From assembly GCF_014698505.1 (NCBI RefSeq), contig NZ_JACJTD010000017.1, forward strand, positions 83,249 to 147,248: DNA of 64,000 bases, written 5' to 3'. The notes under the pieces were generated by a model that made no database searches, was not told the origin of the DNA, and saw only the letters and a program-made list of their open reading frames with translations. Below, piece after piece: positions 21,506 to 32,085 of the stretch. The position numbers were made by a program, and so were the translations under genes. Within the stretch, counting starts at the first letter, position 1, and every line of letters starts with the position of its first letter. This stretch comes from Nostoc foliaceum FACHB-393. Its GTDB lineage: Bacteria; Cyanobacteriota; Cyanobacteriia; Cyanobacteriales; Nostocaceae.

Positions 21506-22822
21506 TTACCACCGAGAAATAGCCAAATCAATATAATCTACAATAGATGATGTAAACAGACGGCCTTCTAAATAATTAAATGTAACATTTTTACCAGAAT
21601 TAGCTTGTAAAAAATAAATAAAGTAACTAAACAATAAGGTAACTAAAATAACCATAGACCAAAATTTTATTGGTGGTTTAAGGTTACTCCTTCTTTCTAA
21701 AGGCAAATAGAAGAAAATTCCTAAAAATGATAGAAGTATAAGACTCAATCTCAAAGGGAGGTAATCAAGATTGCGCGTAAATAAAAATAAAATTGACTGC
21801 AATACATAAAGACATAACATACTTCGGTCTAAATGTTCTTCTTCTGAAGTAAGGCAAGAATTTAAACTTGTCTCAATGTAATTATCTCGTGATAAATTTA
21901 TATAAAAATAACCAAGAAAGGCTACAAGCACTAAATGAGCCAGGAAACCTATACTCGCCAATTGATTTTTTACAAAAAATGAACTTTTAGCAGCTAAGAA
22001 ACTAAGTTGGGGAATACTACTAATTCTATCAAAGAGAGATGCGATAGTAGCTTGATTCACAGAATATATTAATCCAAATACAAATAAACTAATACTGGTA
22101 TATTTAAGTAAAGTAATGATTTTATTAAAATATTTATATTTTAATAAGCTATTTACATCAACGAATTGCATGATTATTATAGGTAAATAAAGGAGTATAG
22201 AGTAATGATTTAAAATACTTAAAAGCAGGAATAATATACAAGTTACCTTATTTTTTTTAGAAACTAATGCACACAAAAAAAAAGCACTTGACATGAATTG
22301 GCGCATTATAAATGCTTGAAGATAAAATGCCGGATTTAGTAAAACAAAAAATATCAGTAAAGCATAATATTTTTTTGAAAACCCCTTACAGATTACAAAA
22401 AATGTCAGAAAATTAATAATAAAAGACCAAAATAATAGAAAGCCAAGATCCGAACCATTACAAATAATAAATAATATAGAAGCGAGGAAATAAAAACCTG
22501 GTTCAAATGGAAAAATGTCTGATTGAAAACATTCTATAGGATTATCACCATTACAATCTCGATATGCTATTAAATATTGCTCAGTATCAGCTTGAATATC
22601 TATAAGACAACAGAAAAGAGTGACGGTAACTGCAACTAGCAGAAGTATAGAATTATTGAGTAAGCTGTCTAGGCTATAAGATTTTGAGTTTCTATTGAGA
22701 AATACAAATAAAACTAGTGGTAAAACTCCAATTATCGGAATGTTTAGCCATATAATTATTCCAAAAAATAGCAAAATATACTTTTGATAGTTGGTTTGGA
22801 CATTTGATAAATTAAAATTCAT
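21506..22822 (-). CDS. EpsG/Wzy-type polysaccharide polymerase
   Basis: A 438-aa protein of about ten to twelve membrane helices, highly AT-rich and rich in F, I, L and Y. It has the EpsG-like early loop with an ADTEQYLIAYR motif and a large central loop, but no other strong signature, as is normal for Wzy polymerases. In a Wzy pathway it would join repeat units at the outer face of the inner membrane. It sits between two glycosyltransferase genes in the operon. Confidence 0.8.
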   Translation of the reverse strand: MNFNLSNVQTNYQKYILLFFGIIIWLNIPIIGVLPLVLFVFLNRNSKSYSLDSLLNNSILLLVAVTVTLFCCLIDIQADTEQYLIAYRDCNGDNPIECFQSDIFPFEPGFYFLASILFIICNGSDLGFLLFWSFIINFLTFFVICKGFSKKYYALLIFFVLLNPAFYLQAFIMRQFMSSAFFLCALVSKKNKVTCILFLLLSILNHYSILLYLPIIIMQFVDVNSLLKYKYFNKIITLLKYTSISLFVFGLIYSVNQATIASLFDRISSIPQLSFLAAKSSFFVKNQLASIGFLAHLVLVAFLGYFYINLSRDNYIETSLNSCLTSEEEHLDRSMLCLYVLQSILFLFTRNLDYLPLRLSLILLSFLGIFFYLPLERRSNLKPPIKFWSMVILVTLLFSYFIYFLQANSGKNVTFNYLEGRLFTSSIVDYIDLAISRW

Positions 22823-22843
22823 TCTCTAACTCTAATTATATAT

Positions 22844-23827
22844 TTAGGTAATCAAAGTTTTTTGAAATAAACTTAACCAGATTATATGTTCTTCTCTACC
22901 CATCCTGATAATAGTAAATAAACTATGAATTTGACCTTTAGTCCAATTCCACATGATCAATGCTTCTGCTTTATTATTCGGATTAATTGAAGCTTTAACG
23001 TAGCAAGCAATTACTTGCAAAAATCCTTTGAAAATTCTGAGAATAGATACAAGCAACCAAATATAATAAGAACGGTTCCAACGCATAGCAGCAATGTAAG
23101 GAGCTGCGGCACCAAAACCATACATTAAGTTAAAAAGATAAGTTTCCGATATGCGCTTTGTGGGGATAAAATGATGCAGCACACAATCAGGCGTATACCA
23201 AAGTTGATAACCTGCGTTCAGAATTCGTAAAACTATCTCAGAATCTCCTCCTGCACTTAGCTTTTTTCCTTCTCTATCGTTGAGTAATTGTTTATCTAAC
23301 CAGCCACTTTTCTCAAGGGCAGTTCTACGAAGAACTAAACCTGCACCTGGAATCTGGTAATTACTCCGATTTAATTGTTTTGAAGTTTCGCCGCGCTCAT
23401 AGGCAGCATATTTACCTGAATGTTTGACAAGGATGGGGGAAGGAGTTATTTCCCAATTGAGAACTACTTTGCCACCAAAAGCACCACAATTTGGATGAGA
23501 TGCAGCAAATTGTATTGCTTTATCTATCCAGTTTTCTGATAAAAGGCAATCATCATCAACAAAAGCGAGCCATTCACTAGTTGTATTTTTAATTCCACAT
23601 AAACGGGCGTGAGTTAATCCTTGTTTTTGCTCTACTATCCTACGCAAGTTAGGGATTAATCGTGAATTAATGTGCTTGTTAACAATATCGGCAGTTTCGT
23701 CTGTACAGTTATTATCTACAACTAAAACTGACGAATTATAAATTTTAGAACCTTTCTGTAATGAAATTGCTGTGAGAACACGATCTAGTAAAGCTGCGTT
23801 GTTATAAGTACAAATTACAATATCCAT
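22844..23827 (-). CDS. Glycosyltransferase family 2
   Basis: A 327-aa protein from the ATG at 23827, where the canonical MDIVICTYNN start begins and a GGAG lies about 9 bases upstream; the frame continues to 23947 without a good site. Motifs: VDNNCTDET, FVDDDCLL (metal site) and GGDSEIVLRI (acceptor loop), then a hydrophobic C-terminal segment (about residues 240-270). This resembles the HpsE-like group of cyanobacterial exopolysaccharide transferases, but I do not assign that name. Confidence 0.87.
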   Translation of the reverse strand: MDIVICTYNNAALLDRVLTAISLQKGSKIYNSSVLVVDNNCTDETADIVNKHINSRLIPNLRRIVEQKQGLTHARLCGIKNTTSEWLAFVDDDCLLSENWIDKAIQFAASHPNCGAFGGKVVLNWEITPSPILVKHSGKYAAYERGETSKQLNRSNYQIPGAGLVLRRTALEKSGWLDKQLLNDREGKKLSAGGDSEIVLRILNAGYQLWYTPDCVLHHFIPTKRISETYLFNLMYGFGAAAPYIAAMRWNRSYYIWLLVSILRIFKGFLQVIACYVKASINPNNKAEALIMWNWTKGQIHSLFTIIRMGREEHIIWLSLFQKTLIT

Positions 23828-24004
23828 AAGTAAAATACTCCACAAGCAAGGAACTGAACAAGATATAGGGATCATATTTGATTTTTGAAAAACATAATTG
23901 CATAATAACTTGTCATACAAAGGTTTCTTTTTCAGTATAACTAGCAAGATTCAAGTATGATTTAGGATTCCTATAATTATAAAATAAGCATTTTCAAATA
24001 AGTA

Positions 24005-24739
24005 TCAAGACCAGTTCTGGCTTTTTAAAAGCCAGTTATCTTTACGAATGAATAAAATATCACATTGTCCCATTGCATTATCCAATGGTCTACGCAGAAC
24101 ATTGACAATTTCATAGGGTTGAAAATTTTGTTCATTCATCCATGCTATTGATTCATGCAATAGAATCATCTCTGATGAAAATCGAAAAAATTGCAGTTCT
24201 AGTAAAATAAAGTCTGAAGATTTTAGGACTTTTTTCGCTCCTGATAAAACATTTAATTCATAACCTTGAACGTCAATTTTTATAAAATGTGGTTGTTTAA
24301 TAACTCCTTGCTCAAACAGATTATCTATAGATACAATTGGTACTTCACGAGAGGCAGTACCAGAATACATCAAACTACTACTATCCAAATCTTGAGTCAC
24401 ACCTATCTGTAACGTACCAGGCTCGGAACCAGCTGCAGCCAAAATAAACTTGGTATTACTATGTTGATTGGTCAAGACCTTTAAAGGTGGTAATCGCTCT
24501 TCAAGAGGCTCGATCATAAAATATCCAGCATCTGGCCAACTTTGCATTGCTAACTTTGTCCAAGAACCTTGTGCCGCTCCAATATCTAGGACTACTTGAG
24601 GGCTATAGCCACGTTGAGCAAGACCCTTCAGACATAAGTCCATACCTACTCCCTGAGCAAGTCTAGCAAGTCGTAAGTTAAAAGGTTTTAAAACTTTATT
24701 TGCTAGAAGTTGTATATTTTCTTTAATAACAGATACCAT
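24005..24739 (-). CDS. FkbM-family methyltransferase
   Basis: A 244-aa SAM methyltransferase with the FkbM signature: VVLDIGAAQGSWTKLA (motif I), MIEPLEER, and FIKIDVQGYELNVLSGA. FkbM enzymes O-methylate sugars or polyketides; in this locus a sugar of the exported polymer is the likely target. Gaps of 177 and 231 bases on either side are unusually long for this operon. Confidence 0.9.
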   Translation of the reverse strand: MVSVIKENIQLLANKVLKPFNLRLARLAQGVGMDLCLKGLAQRGYSPQVVLDIGAAQGSWTKLAMQSWPDAGYFMIEPLEERLPPLKVLTNQHSNTKFILAAAGSEPGTLQIGVTQDLDSSSLMYSGTASREVPIVSIDNLFEQGVIKQPHFIKIDVQGYELNVLSGAKKVLKSSDFILLELQFFRFSSEMILLHESIAWMNEQNFQPYEIVNVLRRPLDNAMGQCDILFIRKDNWLLKSQNWS

Positions 24740-24970
24740 CCAAATTTACCTATCCCTTATTAAAATGTGTAGTATTTAAACATTTATAGAGTTATTATCT
24801 ACAACTAAAACTGTCCATTGATAGCTAGAAATTACTTTTGATAATGAAAGATTTTCTAAGAACATACTCTTGTAGATTAGTATTGTTGTATCTACGAATT
24901 AGTATATAAATAAATACAACAATTAATTCATTTTAACTTAACAATTATTTGAAAGCTATAGCCTTCAAAC

Positions 24971-26452
24971 TTATTTTTTAGCAGCAATATATTTTTTGAT
25001 GACTGAAAAATTGTAGTCATTACTTATAGCGAACCATATCAATAGAATAGTTGTTTGTATCGAAAATATAATACACCTTATTATATAGTCATCTTGAAGC
25101 TTAAAATTCAACAGCACAACTATAAAAAACCAAATCAATGGAAAACATAACCATTTGAACCAGAGAGTATAAGAAACAGATAAACGTTTCATTCCAAATA
25201 CAGTTACTATAGAGGTTGTAAGATATCCAAGATTACCTATAATTGCTCCTGTTAAGCCAAAATTATAAGCGCCAATGGCAATTAATCCTAGTGATGAAAA
25301 ACTGCTTAGTAGCTGAATTAATGCACAAGTCTTAACTGCATTTGTCCCTAACAAAGAATAGTAGCCGACTGCATGACATGAATAAAGTGCGTAAATTGCT
25401 GTTGCAATACAGAAGATCATTAAGCATTGACTTGCAGTTTGCTCAGAAAATAATAGTTTGAGAATTAATGGAGAAAGTGTTATGAGAGTTGCTCCCATTC
25501 CCAAAGCAACTAATCCATTGATTTGTGTAGCTTGTTTAAGTTGCTGTTCTAGTTGACGCTGATTAATGTTTTGCTGTCCAATTAGATTGCTTAAAGTGGG
25601 AAGCAAAGGCTGTACAGGTAATGCAGAAAATGAATTGATTTGTGCGGTGATATCAGTAATACTTGCATAAACTCCAAGCGCCTGCGTACCTAACAAGCTA
25701 CCGACAATCAGCCGATCGCCTCGACTAAAAAGCATACTTCCCAATGTGTTTAACCACATCATTAAGCTGTAGCCTCCTACTGCTACTGCTTTGTTTTGAT
25801 TCCAACTCAGACGCAGGTTCATATTTTGGAGTAACGATCGCACTACCCAGATATGACTGACCAAAGTCACTACACCGACTCCAGCCTGCCACTGCATTAA
25901 CTCAACTGTGCGACCTCCTAGCCAAACTACAATCAACATTCCGACATTTAGTAGCACAGACTGTATTGTATTCAGCACATTCATTAAGTCATAGCGCTGA
26001 TGGGCTTGTTCGACACCAATCAAAATTTGTTGCAACAATCGCGCCGCTACTACTAACCCACCAATTTTGATAGCCTGTATAACTTTTAACTGTTGTAACT
26101 GACCCAATTTAGGAAATAAATTCATAATCGGTTCAGCACCCATCCAAAGAGCAACTACTGCTAAAGTTGCCAATATTAGCATTGCCCCAATAGTGACAGT
26201 CAAGGTTTGCGATAGTCCATCAATATCTTTCTTTCCTAAGTCTTGAGAAACAAATACAGTTGTGGCTGTAGAAAGACCCGCTTCAGCTAAAGTAACCATT
26301 ACCACCACAGCAGAAGCTAGAGTCCATAGTCCATACTCTTCAATTCCCAACAGGCGAATTAGTATAGGAATAATTAGTATGCCTAGCCCTATTTTGATTA
26401 ATCCTGTTATTGAGTTGTAAAAACCGTTCTTAAGTAAGCTATTTTTCACCAA
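24971..26452 (-). CDS. Oligosaccharide flippase (Wzx/MATE-like)
   Basis: A 493-aa protein with about 12-14 membrane helices and the polysaccharide-synthesis family N-terminus (LIKIGLGILIIPILIRLLGIEEYGLWTL, with the conserved G-x-E-x-Y-G-x-W/L). It should flip lipid-linked repeat units to the periplasmic face. It lies 71 bases after the Wzc-like gene. Confidence 0.92.
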   Translation of the reverse strand: MVKNSLLKNGFYNSITGLIKIGLGILIIPILIRLLGIEEYGLWTLASAVVVMVTLAEAGLSTATTVFVSQDLGKKDIDGLSQTLTVTIGAMLILATLAVVALWMGAEPIMNLFPKLGQLQQLKVIQAIKIGGLVVAARLLQQILIGVEQAHQRYDLMNVLNTIQSVLLNVGMLIVVWLGGRTVELMQWQAGVGVVTLVSHIWVVRSLLQNMNLRLSWNQNKAVAVGGYSLMMWLNTLGSMLFSRGDRLIVGSLLGTQALGVYASITDITAQINSFSALPVQPLLPTLSNLIGQQNINQRQLEQQLKQATQINGLVALGMGATLITLSPLILKLLFSEQTASQCLMIFCIATAIYALYSCHAVGYYSLLGTNAVKTCALIQLLSSFSSLGLIAIGAYNFGLTGAIIGNLGYLTTSIVTVFGMKRLSVSYTLWFKWLCFPLIWFFIVVLLNFKLQDDYIIRCIIFSIQTTILLIWFAISNDYNFSVIKKYIAAKK

Positions 26453-26523
26453 AAATATTCTCTTTTAATACAAGCATTACCGCAAAAATACTAAAATAGT
26501 TAAGTTAAATCGCTATCAAGGGA

Positions 26524-28734
26524 TTAGGAAATGCGTATATTGGGAAACTTCAGTTCACCCTTACCATTCCGTAGCTTGCCGCCGTAGGCATCGCTGCTAT
26601 TTTTGTCGTAATAACTCTTCTGGTTGTAGTAAATAAAACCGTTATCAGCAGTAACTCCATTCATCACCATTCCCAAAACACGCGATCGCGCTTGCTCAAG
26701 CATCATCTTCGTACTCTTAGCAACAGCACAATCAAGCACTCCAGGACGTACAACCAGCAATATCCCATCTGCCATCTTGCCCAGCATCAGTGCATCACCA
26801 AACAAACTCAAGGCAGGAGTATCAATAATGACACAATCATAGTCTTTGGCTGCCTCTTGAATTAACAAAGCCATGCGCTGTGAATCTAGCAATGCTGCGG
26901 GGTTGGGCGGAATTGTCCCAGCCGTTAATAGATCCAAGTTAACTAATACTTCTTGGGCGGTGTTGCGAAACTCCGCTTGACCAACTAAAACATTACTTAG
27001 TCCGACTGGGTTAGATAATTTCCAGATTTCCTGTTGGCAGGAGTGACGCATATCCGCATCTACTAATAGGATTCTGCGTCCCATGTGTGCTTTAGCTACT
27101 GCCAAATTTGCAGCCACAAATGATCTACCTTCACCTGGAGTTGAACTAACTACGGCAATTACTTTTAGTGGTTTATCAGAGATGGTAAAATCCAGGTTTG
27201 TCTGAAGCATCTCAAAGGCTGAACTTGCTCCCGAATATGGATTATCTCTCACTGGCAGTTCTACTAAAGCTTCTCCACCATTTTTAGCTTTTTGACCCAA
27301 GTGAGGAATCGTACCGAGTAAAGGATAACCTAATAACTGCTGGGCTTGCTCAAGAGTTTTGAGAGATTGATCCATAGCTTCTAACATCAGAGCTAACCCT
27401 ACACCCAGCAAAATTCCCACAAATCCACCCAGCGCCAGGTAAAGAGCAATTTTGGGAGAAATAGCTTTTTTAGGAAGTAAAGCCGCAGATACTACCCTGG
27501 CATTACCGACATTCTGATTTACTACTACTTCGACTTCTTGCGATCGCTTCAGCAGTTCTTCATAGGTAGACCTCGCTACTTGCAACTGTCGCTCTAGCTG
27601 CTGCTGTTTTTCTTGCAGTTGGGGTAAGACACTCAATCGTCTTTGGGAAAGTGCGTATGCATTCTGCAAAACTGTAACTCGGTTAGCTAATGCTGACCGT
27701 TCTACATCCGACTGTACCAGTTGGGCCAGTAGGGTCTGCTTGAGTTCTCCCATCCCTAAATTCTGCGCTGGTACAGATTTTTCTCTGCCTGCATTCTCAA
27801 CAATTCGAATCTCTAGCTGCTTTTTCAGGGCTGCTTCTTTTGCTAATAAATTAGCGATCGCAGGATGTTTGTCTGTATAGCGAGTCTGTTCTACTGCTAA
27901 CTGATTTTGCACCTGCTGATATTCTGTTAATACCTCCTGCACAGCTTTTGATTGACTTAAATTCCCCATATCCACAGCCTGCTGGGAATTCAATCTCAAT
28001 TGACGTTGCAGAAGTTGTGAGCGAGTCTCAGCATCCGTTAAATTTGCCTGAGCTTGGGTAATCTGGTCTGATAAATCCGCGAGTCTGTCCACTCCTTTTG
28101 TTGCTTCTTGGTCTAAGGCAATTACCCGATTTTCTTCTTTAAACCGACGCAAAGCTGCCTCTGATTTGACTACCCTTGCTTCAACTTCAGGCAATTGCTT
28201 AGTCAAAAACTTCTGTGCCACTGTCGCTTGGGTTTGGTTAATGCGAATATTGTTCTCCAGGTAATATCTCATCAGCAAATTCACAACATCTGCGGCTTCT
28301 TTGGGATTGCTACTGCTGTAGGAAATCGCCAAAATATCTGTACCCCGGACACTCTTAATTTTGATTTTTTTGAGAAACTCATCTATTTCTAAGGGTATTC
28401 CTTGCTTACCTACCAAGTTGAGACTAGTGATAGTTTTTTCAACTATCGGGTTAGAACGAATTACCTCTGCTTCTGTATCCAAAGGGCTGCTGAGTTGAGT
28501 CACACTGCTCAACTCTCCAACTTGTGCCGAGGGACTGGTTAGCGAAGAAACGCGGTCAGTTTTACTGAAGAGCAACTTACCTTCTGCTTCATAGATTGGT
28601 TTTTGTCTGATGGCAATTAAAGCTGACAGTCCAAAAACAGAGGCAGTCACCGCAGCTATGACTAGCCAACGCCTTTTCAGAATCAGCGAGTATTGTTGCA
28701 AATCTAGGGATTGGTCTTCTTGGTTAGAGGGCAT
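26524..28734 (-). CDS. Polysaccharide co-polymerase / BY-kinase (Wzc-like)
   Basis: A 736-aa protein: a Wzz-type N-terminus with one membrane helix (about residues 28-48), a periplasmic coiled coil rich in Q, E and A (about 180-405), a second helix (about 430-450), and a cytoplasmic BY-kinase domain. Walker A reads STPGEGRSFVAANL, with R537 where lysine is expected; Walker A' is ILLVDADMRH and Walker B VIIDTPA. A tyrosine cluster (YYNQKSYYDKNSSDAY) is in the C-terminal tail, as in autophosphorylating members. It controls chain length and export. First gene of the minus-strand polysaccharide operon. Confidence 0.92.
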   Translation of the reverse strand: MPSNQEDQSLDLQQYSLILKRRWLVIAAVTASVFGLSALIAIRQKPIYEAEGKLLFSKTDRVSSLTSPSAQVGELSSVTQLSSPLDTEAEVIRSNPIVEKTITSLNLVGKQGIPLEIDEFLKKIKIKSVRGTDILAISYSSSNPKEAADVVNLLMRYYLENNIRINQTQATVAQKFLTKQLPEVEARVVKSEAALRRFKEENRVIALDQEATKGVDRLADLSDQITQAQANLTDAETRSQLLQRQLRLNSQQAVDMGNLSQSKAVQEVLTEYQQVQNQLAVEQTRYTDKHPAIANLLAKEAALKKQLEIRIVENAGREKSVPAQNLGMGELKQTLLAQLVQSDVERSALANRVTVLQNAYALSQRRLSVLPQLQEKQQQLERQLQVARSTYEELLKRSQEVEVVVNQNVGNARVVSAALLPKKAISPKIALYLALGGFVGILLGVGLALMLEAMDQSLKTLEQAQQLLGYPLLGTIPHLGQKAKNGGEALVELPVRDNPYSGASSAFEMLQTNLDFTISDKPLKVIAVVSSTPGEGRSFVAANLAVAKAHMGRRILLVDADMRHSCQQEIWKLSNPVGLSNVLVGQAEFRNTAQEVLVNLDLLTAGTIPPNPAALLDSQRMALLIQEAAKDYDCVIIDTPALSLFGDALMLGKMADGILLVVRPGVLDCAVAKSTKMMLEQARSRVLGMVMNGVTADNGFIYYNQKSYYDKNSSDAYGGKLRNGKGELKFPNIRIS

Positions 28735-29624
28735 GGAATATATTGCGAATATCTGAAATACTTACTAATTTTGCTTCAAAATTTTGGTAGCCCAAAATAG
28801 TTGTTTGGATATACTTAAATATAATTACTTAGAAAATGTTTGTATAGAAAGTGTCTGTATTTCTGTAATTTTTGGATTACTTTCCTTTCTATACATCTTT
28901 TTACTTTTATCCCAGAAATATTATCGAAATGTCAAGGTATTTTTTATCCACATTTCTCTGAGATTTTATATTACTTTGACAAGTATTTAAATTAAATAAA
29001 ACTTTAACCTTTATATAACCTTAGTACTAGTATATAAAACTACATAAACTAAATTAAGCAATCACTATGTTATTATATATGGTTTAAAAATTTTCATTGA
29101 TCGAGTATTACTACGTAAGGATTTTGCTTGCTCTGCTGTTATTGACTTAACTAGTAATCACGCCTTGATAAAAACGTAAACTCTTGCAAAAAGGGAATAT
29201 TAGATTACTATATCTTTAATATTTACAATATTTTATACTGCTTTATTAACAGTATTTTACTATACTGAACAGTTTCTACCAAAATTACATCTATATGTCA
29301 ATAGGTATTATTAAGTAAAATTATGTTAATTAAATTTCAAGTTTATATTGACTATATTCATAGCATCATGCAAATATAAAACTTGGACAGATAACCTTAG
29401 TAAGATGTATGTATTACATACATGCCACGTAAGCCCACTGACAACTGCACTTCAAGTCCATAATATTCAATACCCAATTCTTTTGAAAAACAGAGCATTA
29501 CAAAAGTTTTTTACCTATGTAAGTTTTTAAATAAAAGAGCTAATTTTTATACTAACATCATTAAGTCTTTTGCTGACTTTAACAAACAAATAAATACCAG
29601 GATACTGAAGAATCAGAAAAATCA
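28735..29624. other. AT-rich 890-base divergent control region of the polysaccharide locus
   Basis: No gene is supported; the short frames here are AT-rich and feature no family signature. The region lies between the Wzc-like gene (minus) and the priming transferase (plus), so both promoters should be in it. I see no clear palindrome or riboswitch fold. Confidence 0.5.
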
Positions 29625-31037
29625 ATGACTCTTACAAGTTATGTCAGTTCTCCTGCCAATACTAGGTTGCCAAACATAGTCCGCAGCCTACCAATATTGC
29701 TCTTGTTAGGGGATATTTTTGGGTTGCTCATTTGTTTAGCGATCGCACAATGGTTGCGTTTAGATCAACCCCTAAATTGGCTTAATCCATTGCCTTACGG
29801 ATTTGTGTGCATGACACTTGCAACGTTTTATTTAGCAGATGCGTACCATCCAGATCGGCAAATTGCAGGTTTAAGAGCGCCTGCTCGAATTATTGTTTGT
29901 AACATTGCGATCGCATTTTTCGTTTCTGCCCTAATTTACTTGTCAGGTATTGCCCAACATAACCCGGTATCGTGGCGGAGTGTCTTCTTACCTAGCTTGG
30001 GAATTTTTACTATCTGGTCAGTAATATTGCGCGTGGTAGCAGTGAAATGGGTGCGATCGCACGCCCTGAAAAGTCGTTGGTTGATACTAGGAGCAGAGGA
30101 TAATGCCATTAAATTTGCACAGAAATTGCTGGTACTTAATCCTTTAGGAAAGTTGACTGTTCTAGCAGAAGAAAATCAAACAACCATAGACTTACCTAAA
30201 AGCAATCTGAGTTATCAGGGAAATCTGAGCGATTTGTCGCAATGGAGTCAAAAATCCTGGTCTGGGGTTATAGTTACAGCCCAGATAAATTTTTCCAAAT
30301 CTCAAGCACAACAGTTAATGCAAATGCGGTTGCGAGGCATTCCGGTTTACACATTGCCGGATGTTTACCAAACATTTTGGTATAAACTTCCTTCATCGCT
30401 GCTACAAGATAAATGGTTGGCTTTTAGCGATGGTTTTAACCTAATGCCTGGTTACTTCAGTATGAAACTGAAGCGAGTTATCGATCTCATATTGATTCTC
30501 TTTTTACTAGTATTAGTTGCACCACTTCTGTTGTTGGTTGCATTACTAATTAGATTAGATAGCCCTGGTCCAGTATTGTACAGTCAGCAGCGAAGTGGGT
30601 TGTACGGTAAAGCATTTAGAGTTTATAAATTTCGCTCCATGTATCAAGATGCAGAAAAGTCGGGGGCGCAATGGGCAAGTCAACGCGATCCACGGATCAC
30701 CAGAATCGGATACTGGCTACGTTTGTTGCGTATTGATGAATTACCCCAAATCTGGAACGTCTTACAGGGTGAAATGAGTCTGATTGGCCCGCGTCCAGAA
30801 CGGCCAGAATTTGATGTCAAACTTAAAGAAGCGATTCCCTACTATGAAATACGCTATCTGGTAAAACCAGGAATTACAGGCTGGGCACAGGTTATGTATC
30901 CCTATGGAGCATCTATCGAAGATGCTTACGAAAAGCTTTCTTATGATCTGTATTACATCAAAAATTATTCCATTTGGTTGGATTTAGCGATCGCCTTCAA
31001 AACCATTCGAGTTGTTTTGTTAGGTAAAGGTAGATAA
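29625..31037 (+). CDS. Exopolysaccharide priming polyprenyl glycosylphosphotransferase
   Basis: A 470-aa WbaP/CpsE-type protein: four to five N-terminal membrane helices, a Rossmann-like cytosolic stretch, a further hydrophobic segment and the C-terminal sugar-transferase domain with YKFRSMYQDAE, RIDELPQIWNVL and SLIGPRPERPEFD. It transfers a sugar phosphate from a UDP-sugar to undecaprenyl phosphate and so starts each repeat unit. It lies 10 bases before galE and reads with it. Confidence 0.95.
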   Translation: MTLTSYVSSPANTRLPNIVRSLPILLLLGDIFGLLICLAIAQWLRLDQPLNWLNPLPYGFVCMTLATFYLADAYHPDRQIAGLRAPARIIVCNIAIAFFVSALIYLSGIAQHNPVSWRSVFLPSLGIFTIWSVILRVVAVKWVRSHALKSRWLILGAEDNAIKFAQKLLVLNPLGKLTVLAEENQTTIDLPKSNLSYQGNLSDLSQWSQKSWSGVIVTAQINFSKSQAQQLMQMRLRGIPVYTLPDVYQTFWYKLPSSLLQDKWLAFSDGFNLMPGYFSMKLKRVIDLILILFLLVLVAPLLLLVALLIRLDSPGPVLYSQQRSGLYGKAFRVYKFRSMYQDAEKSGAQWASQRDPRITRIGYWLRLLRIDELPQIWNVLQGEMSLIGPRPERPEFDVKLKEAIPYYEIRYLVKPGITGWAQVMYPYGASIEDAYEKLSYDLYYIKNYSIWLDLAIAFKTIRVVLLGKGR

Positions 31038-31047
31038 GGAAAAAGAA

Positions 31048-32061
31048 ATGAAGAAGAAAATATTGGTAACTGGCGGTGCTGGTTACATTGGTTCCCATGT
31101 AGTTCGTCAACTAGGGGAAGCTGGTTATGATGTCGTAGTCTATGACAACTGCTCTACAAGTTCACCAGCATCCGTACTACACGGGAAACTAATTATTGGC
31201 GATTTAGTAGACACCGGGCATCTTTATCAAATTTTTGCCCAGCATGAATTCAGCGCAGTCTTACACTTTGCCGCTAGTCTGATTGTTCCAGAATCAGTAG
31301 CTCATCCCCTCGATTACTACGCAAACAACACCCGCAACACTTTAAATTTGCTGCGTTGCTGTAGCGTTATGGGTGTTAACAAGTTCATTTTTTCCAGCAC
31401 AGCCGCAGTCTATGGGGAAGTAGAAGAAAATCCTGTTACTGAGTTGAACCCTACACAGCCGATTAATCCTTACGGACGTTCCAAGTTGATGAGTGAATGG
31501 CTGATTCAGGACTATGCAGCAGCATCTTCAATGCGCTACGTAATTCTACGTTACTTTAATGTAGCAGGTTCCGAACCACGTGGACTATTGGGGCAAATGT
31601 CTCCGAATGCCACTCACTTAATTCGGGCTGCTTGTGATGCGGCACTCAAGCGCAAGCCAGAAGTACGAATTTTTGGTACTGATTTTCCTACCCCCGATGG
31701 AACTGCAATCCGAGACTATATCCACGTCGAGGATTTGGCGACTGCTCATTTAGATGCTTTGGATTATTTAGAAAAAAGAGGTGAAAGCCAAATTTTCAAT
31801 TGCGGTTATGGGCAAGGATACAGCGTGCGGCAAGTTATTGAAAGAGTCAAGGCTATTTCTGGTGTAGATTTTCCCGTTATTGCCGCACCACGTCGTCCGG
31901 GCGATCCTGCCTGTGTTGCAGCTTGTGCTGATAAAATCCGTAGGGTTTTGGGTTGGCAACCAAAACACAATGATTTAGACGAGATTATTGACACAACTAT
32001 TACTTGGGAAAAACAGAAGAGTAACTTGGCAAAGCAAAGGCATCTTATGGCGTATGCATAA
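31048..32061 (+). CDS. galE: UDP-glucose 4-epimerase
   Basis: A 337-aa short-chain dehydrogenase: TGGAGYIGSHVV binds NAD, SSTAAVYG supplies the catalytic Ser/Thr region, and NPYGRSK is the Y-x3-K pair. RDYIHVEDLA and the NxxNxR-like C-terminal residues fit GalE. It makes UDP-galactose for the polymer. Good ribosome site (AAGGAAAAAG) and operonic with the priming transferase. Confidence 0.95.
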   Translation: MKKKILVTGGAGYIGSHVVRQLGEAGYDVVVYDNCSTSSPASVLHGKLIIGDLVDTGHLYQIFAQHEFSAVLHFAASLIVPESVAHPLDYYANNTRNTLNLLRCCSVMGVNKFIFSSTAAVYGEVEENPVTELNPTQPINPYGRSKLMSEWLIQDYAAASSMRYVILRYFNVAGSEPRGLLGQMSPNATHLIRAACDAALKRKPEVRIFGTDFPTPDGTAIRDYIHVEDLATAHLDALDYLEKRGESQIFNCGYGQGYSVRQVIERVKAISGVDFPVIAAPRRPGDPACVAACADKIRRVLGWQPKHNDLDEIIDTTITWEKQKSNLAKQRHLMAYA

Positions 32062-32085
32062 TTAAATTAAAACTCTGACAGCTAA

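Noticed and set aside
28784..29530. Two short frames in the AT-rich spacer of the polysaccharide locus (28784-28990 and 29348-29530)
   Set aside because: Composition is that of non-coding AT-rich DNA and neither has a usable start context or family features.
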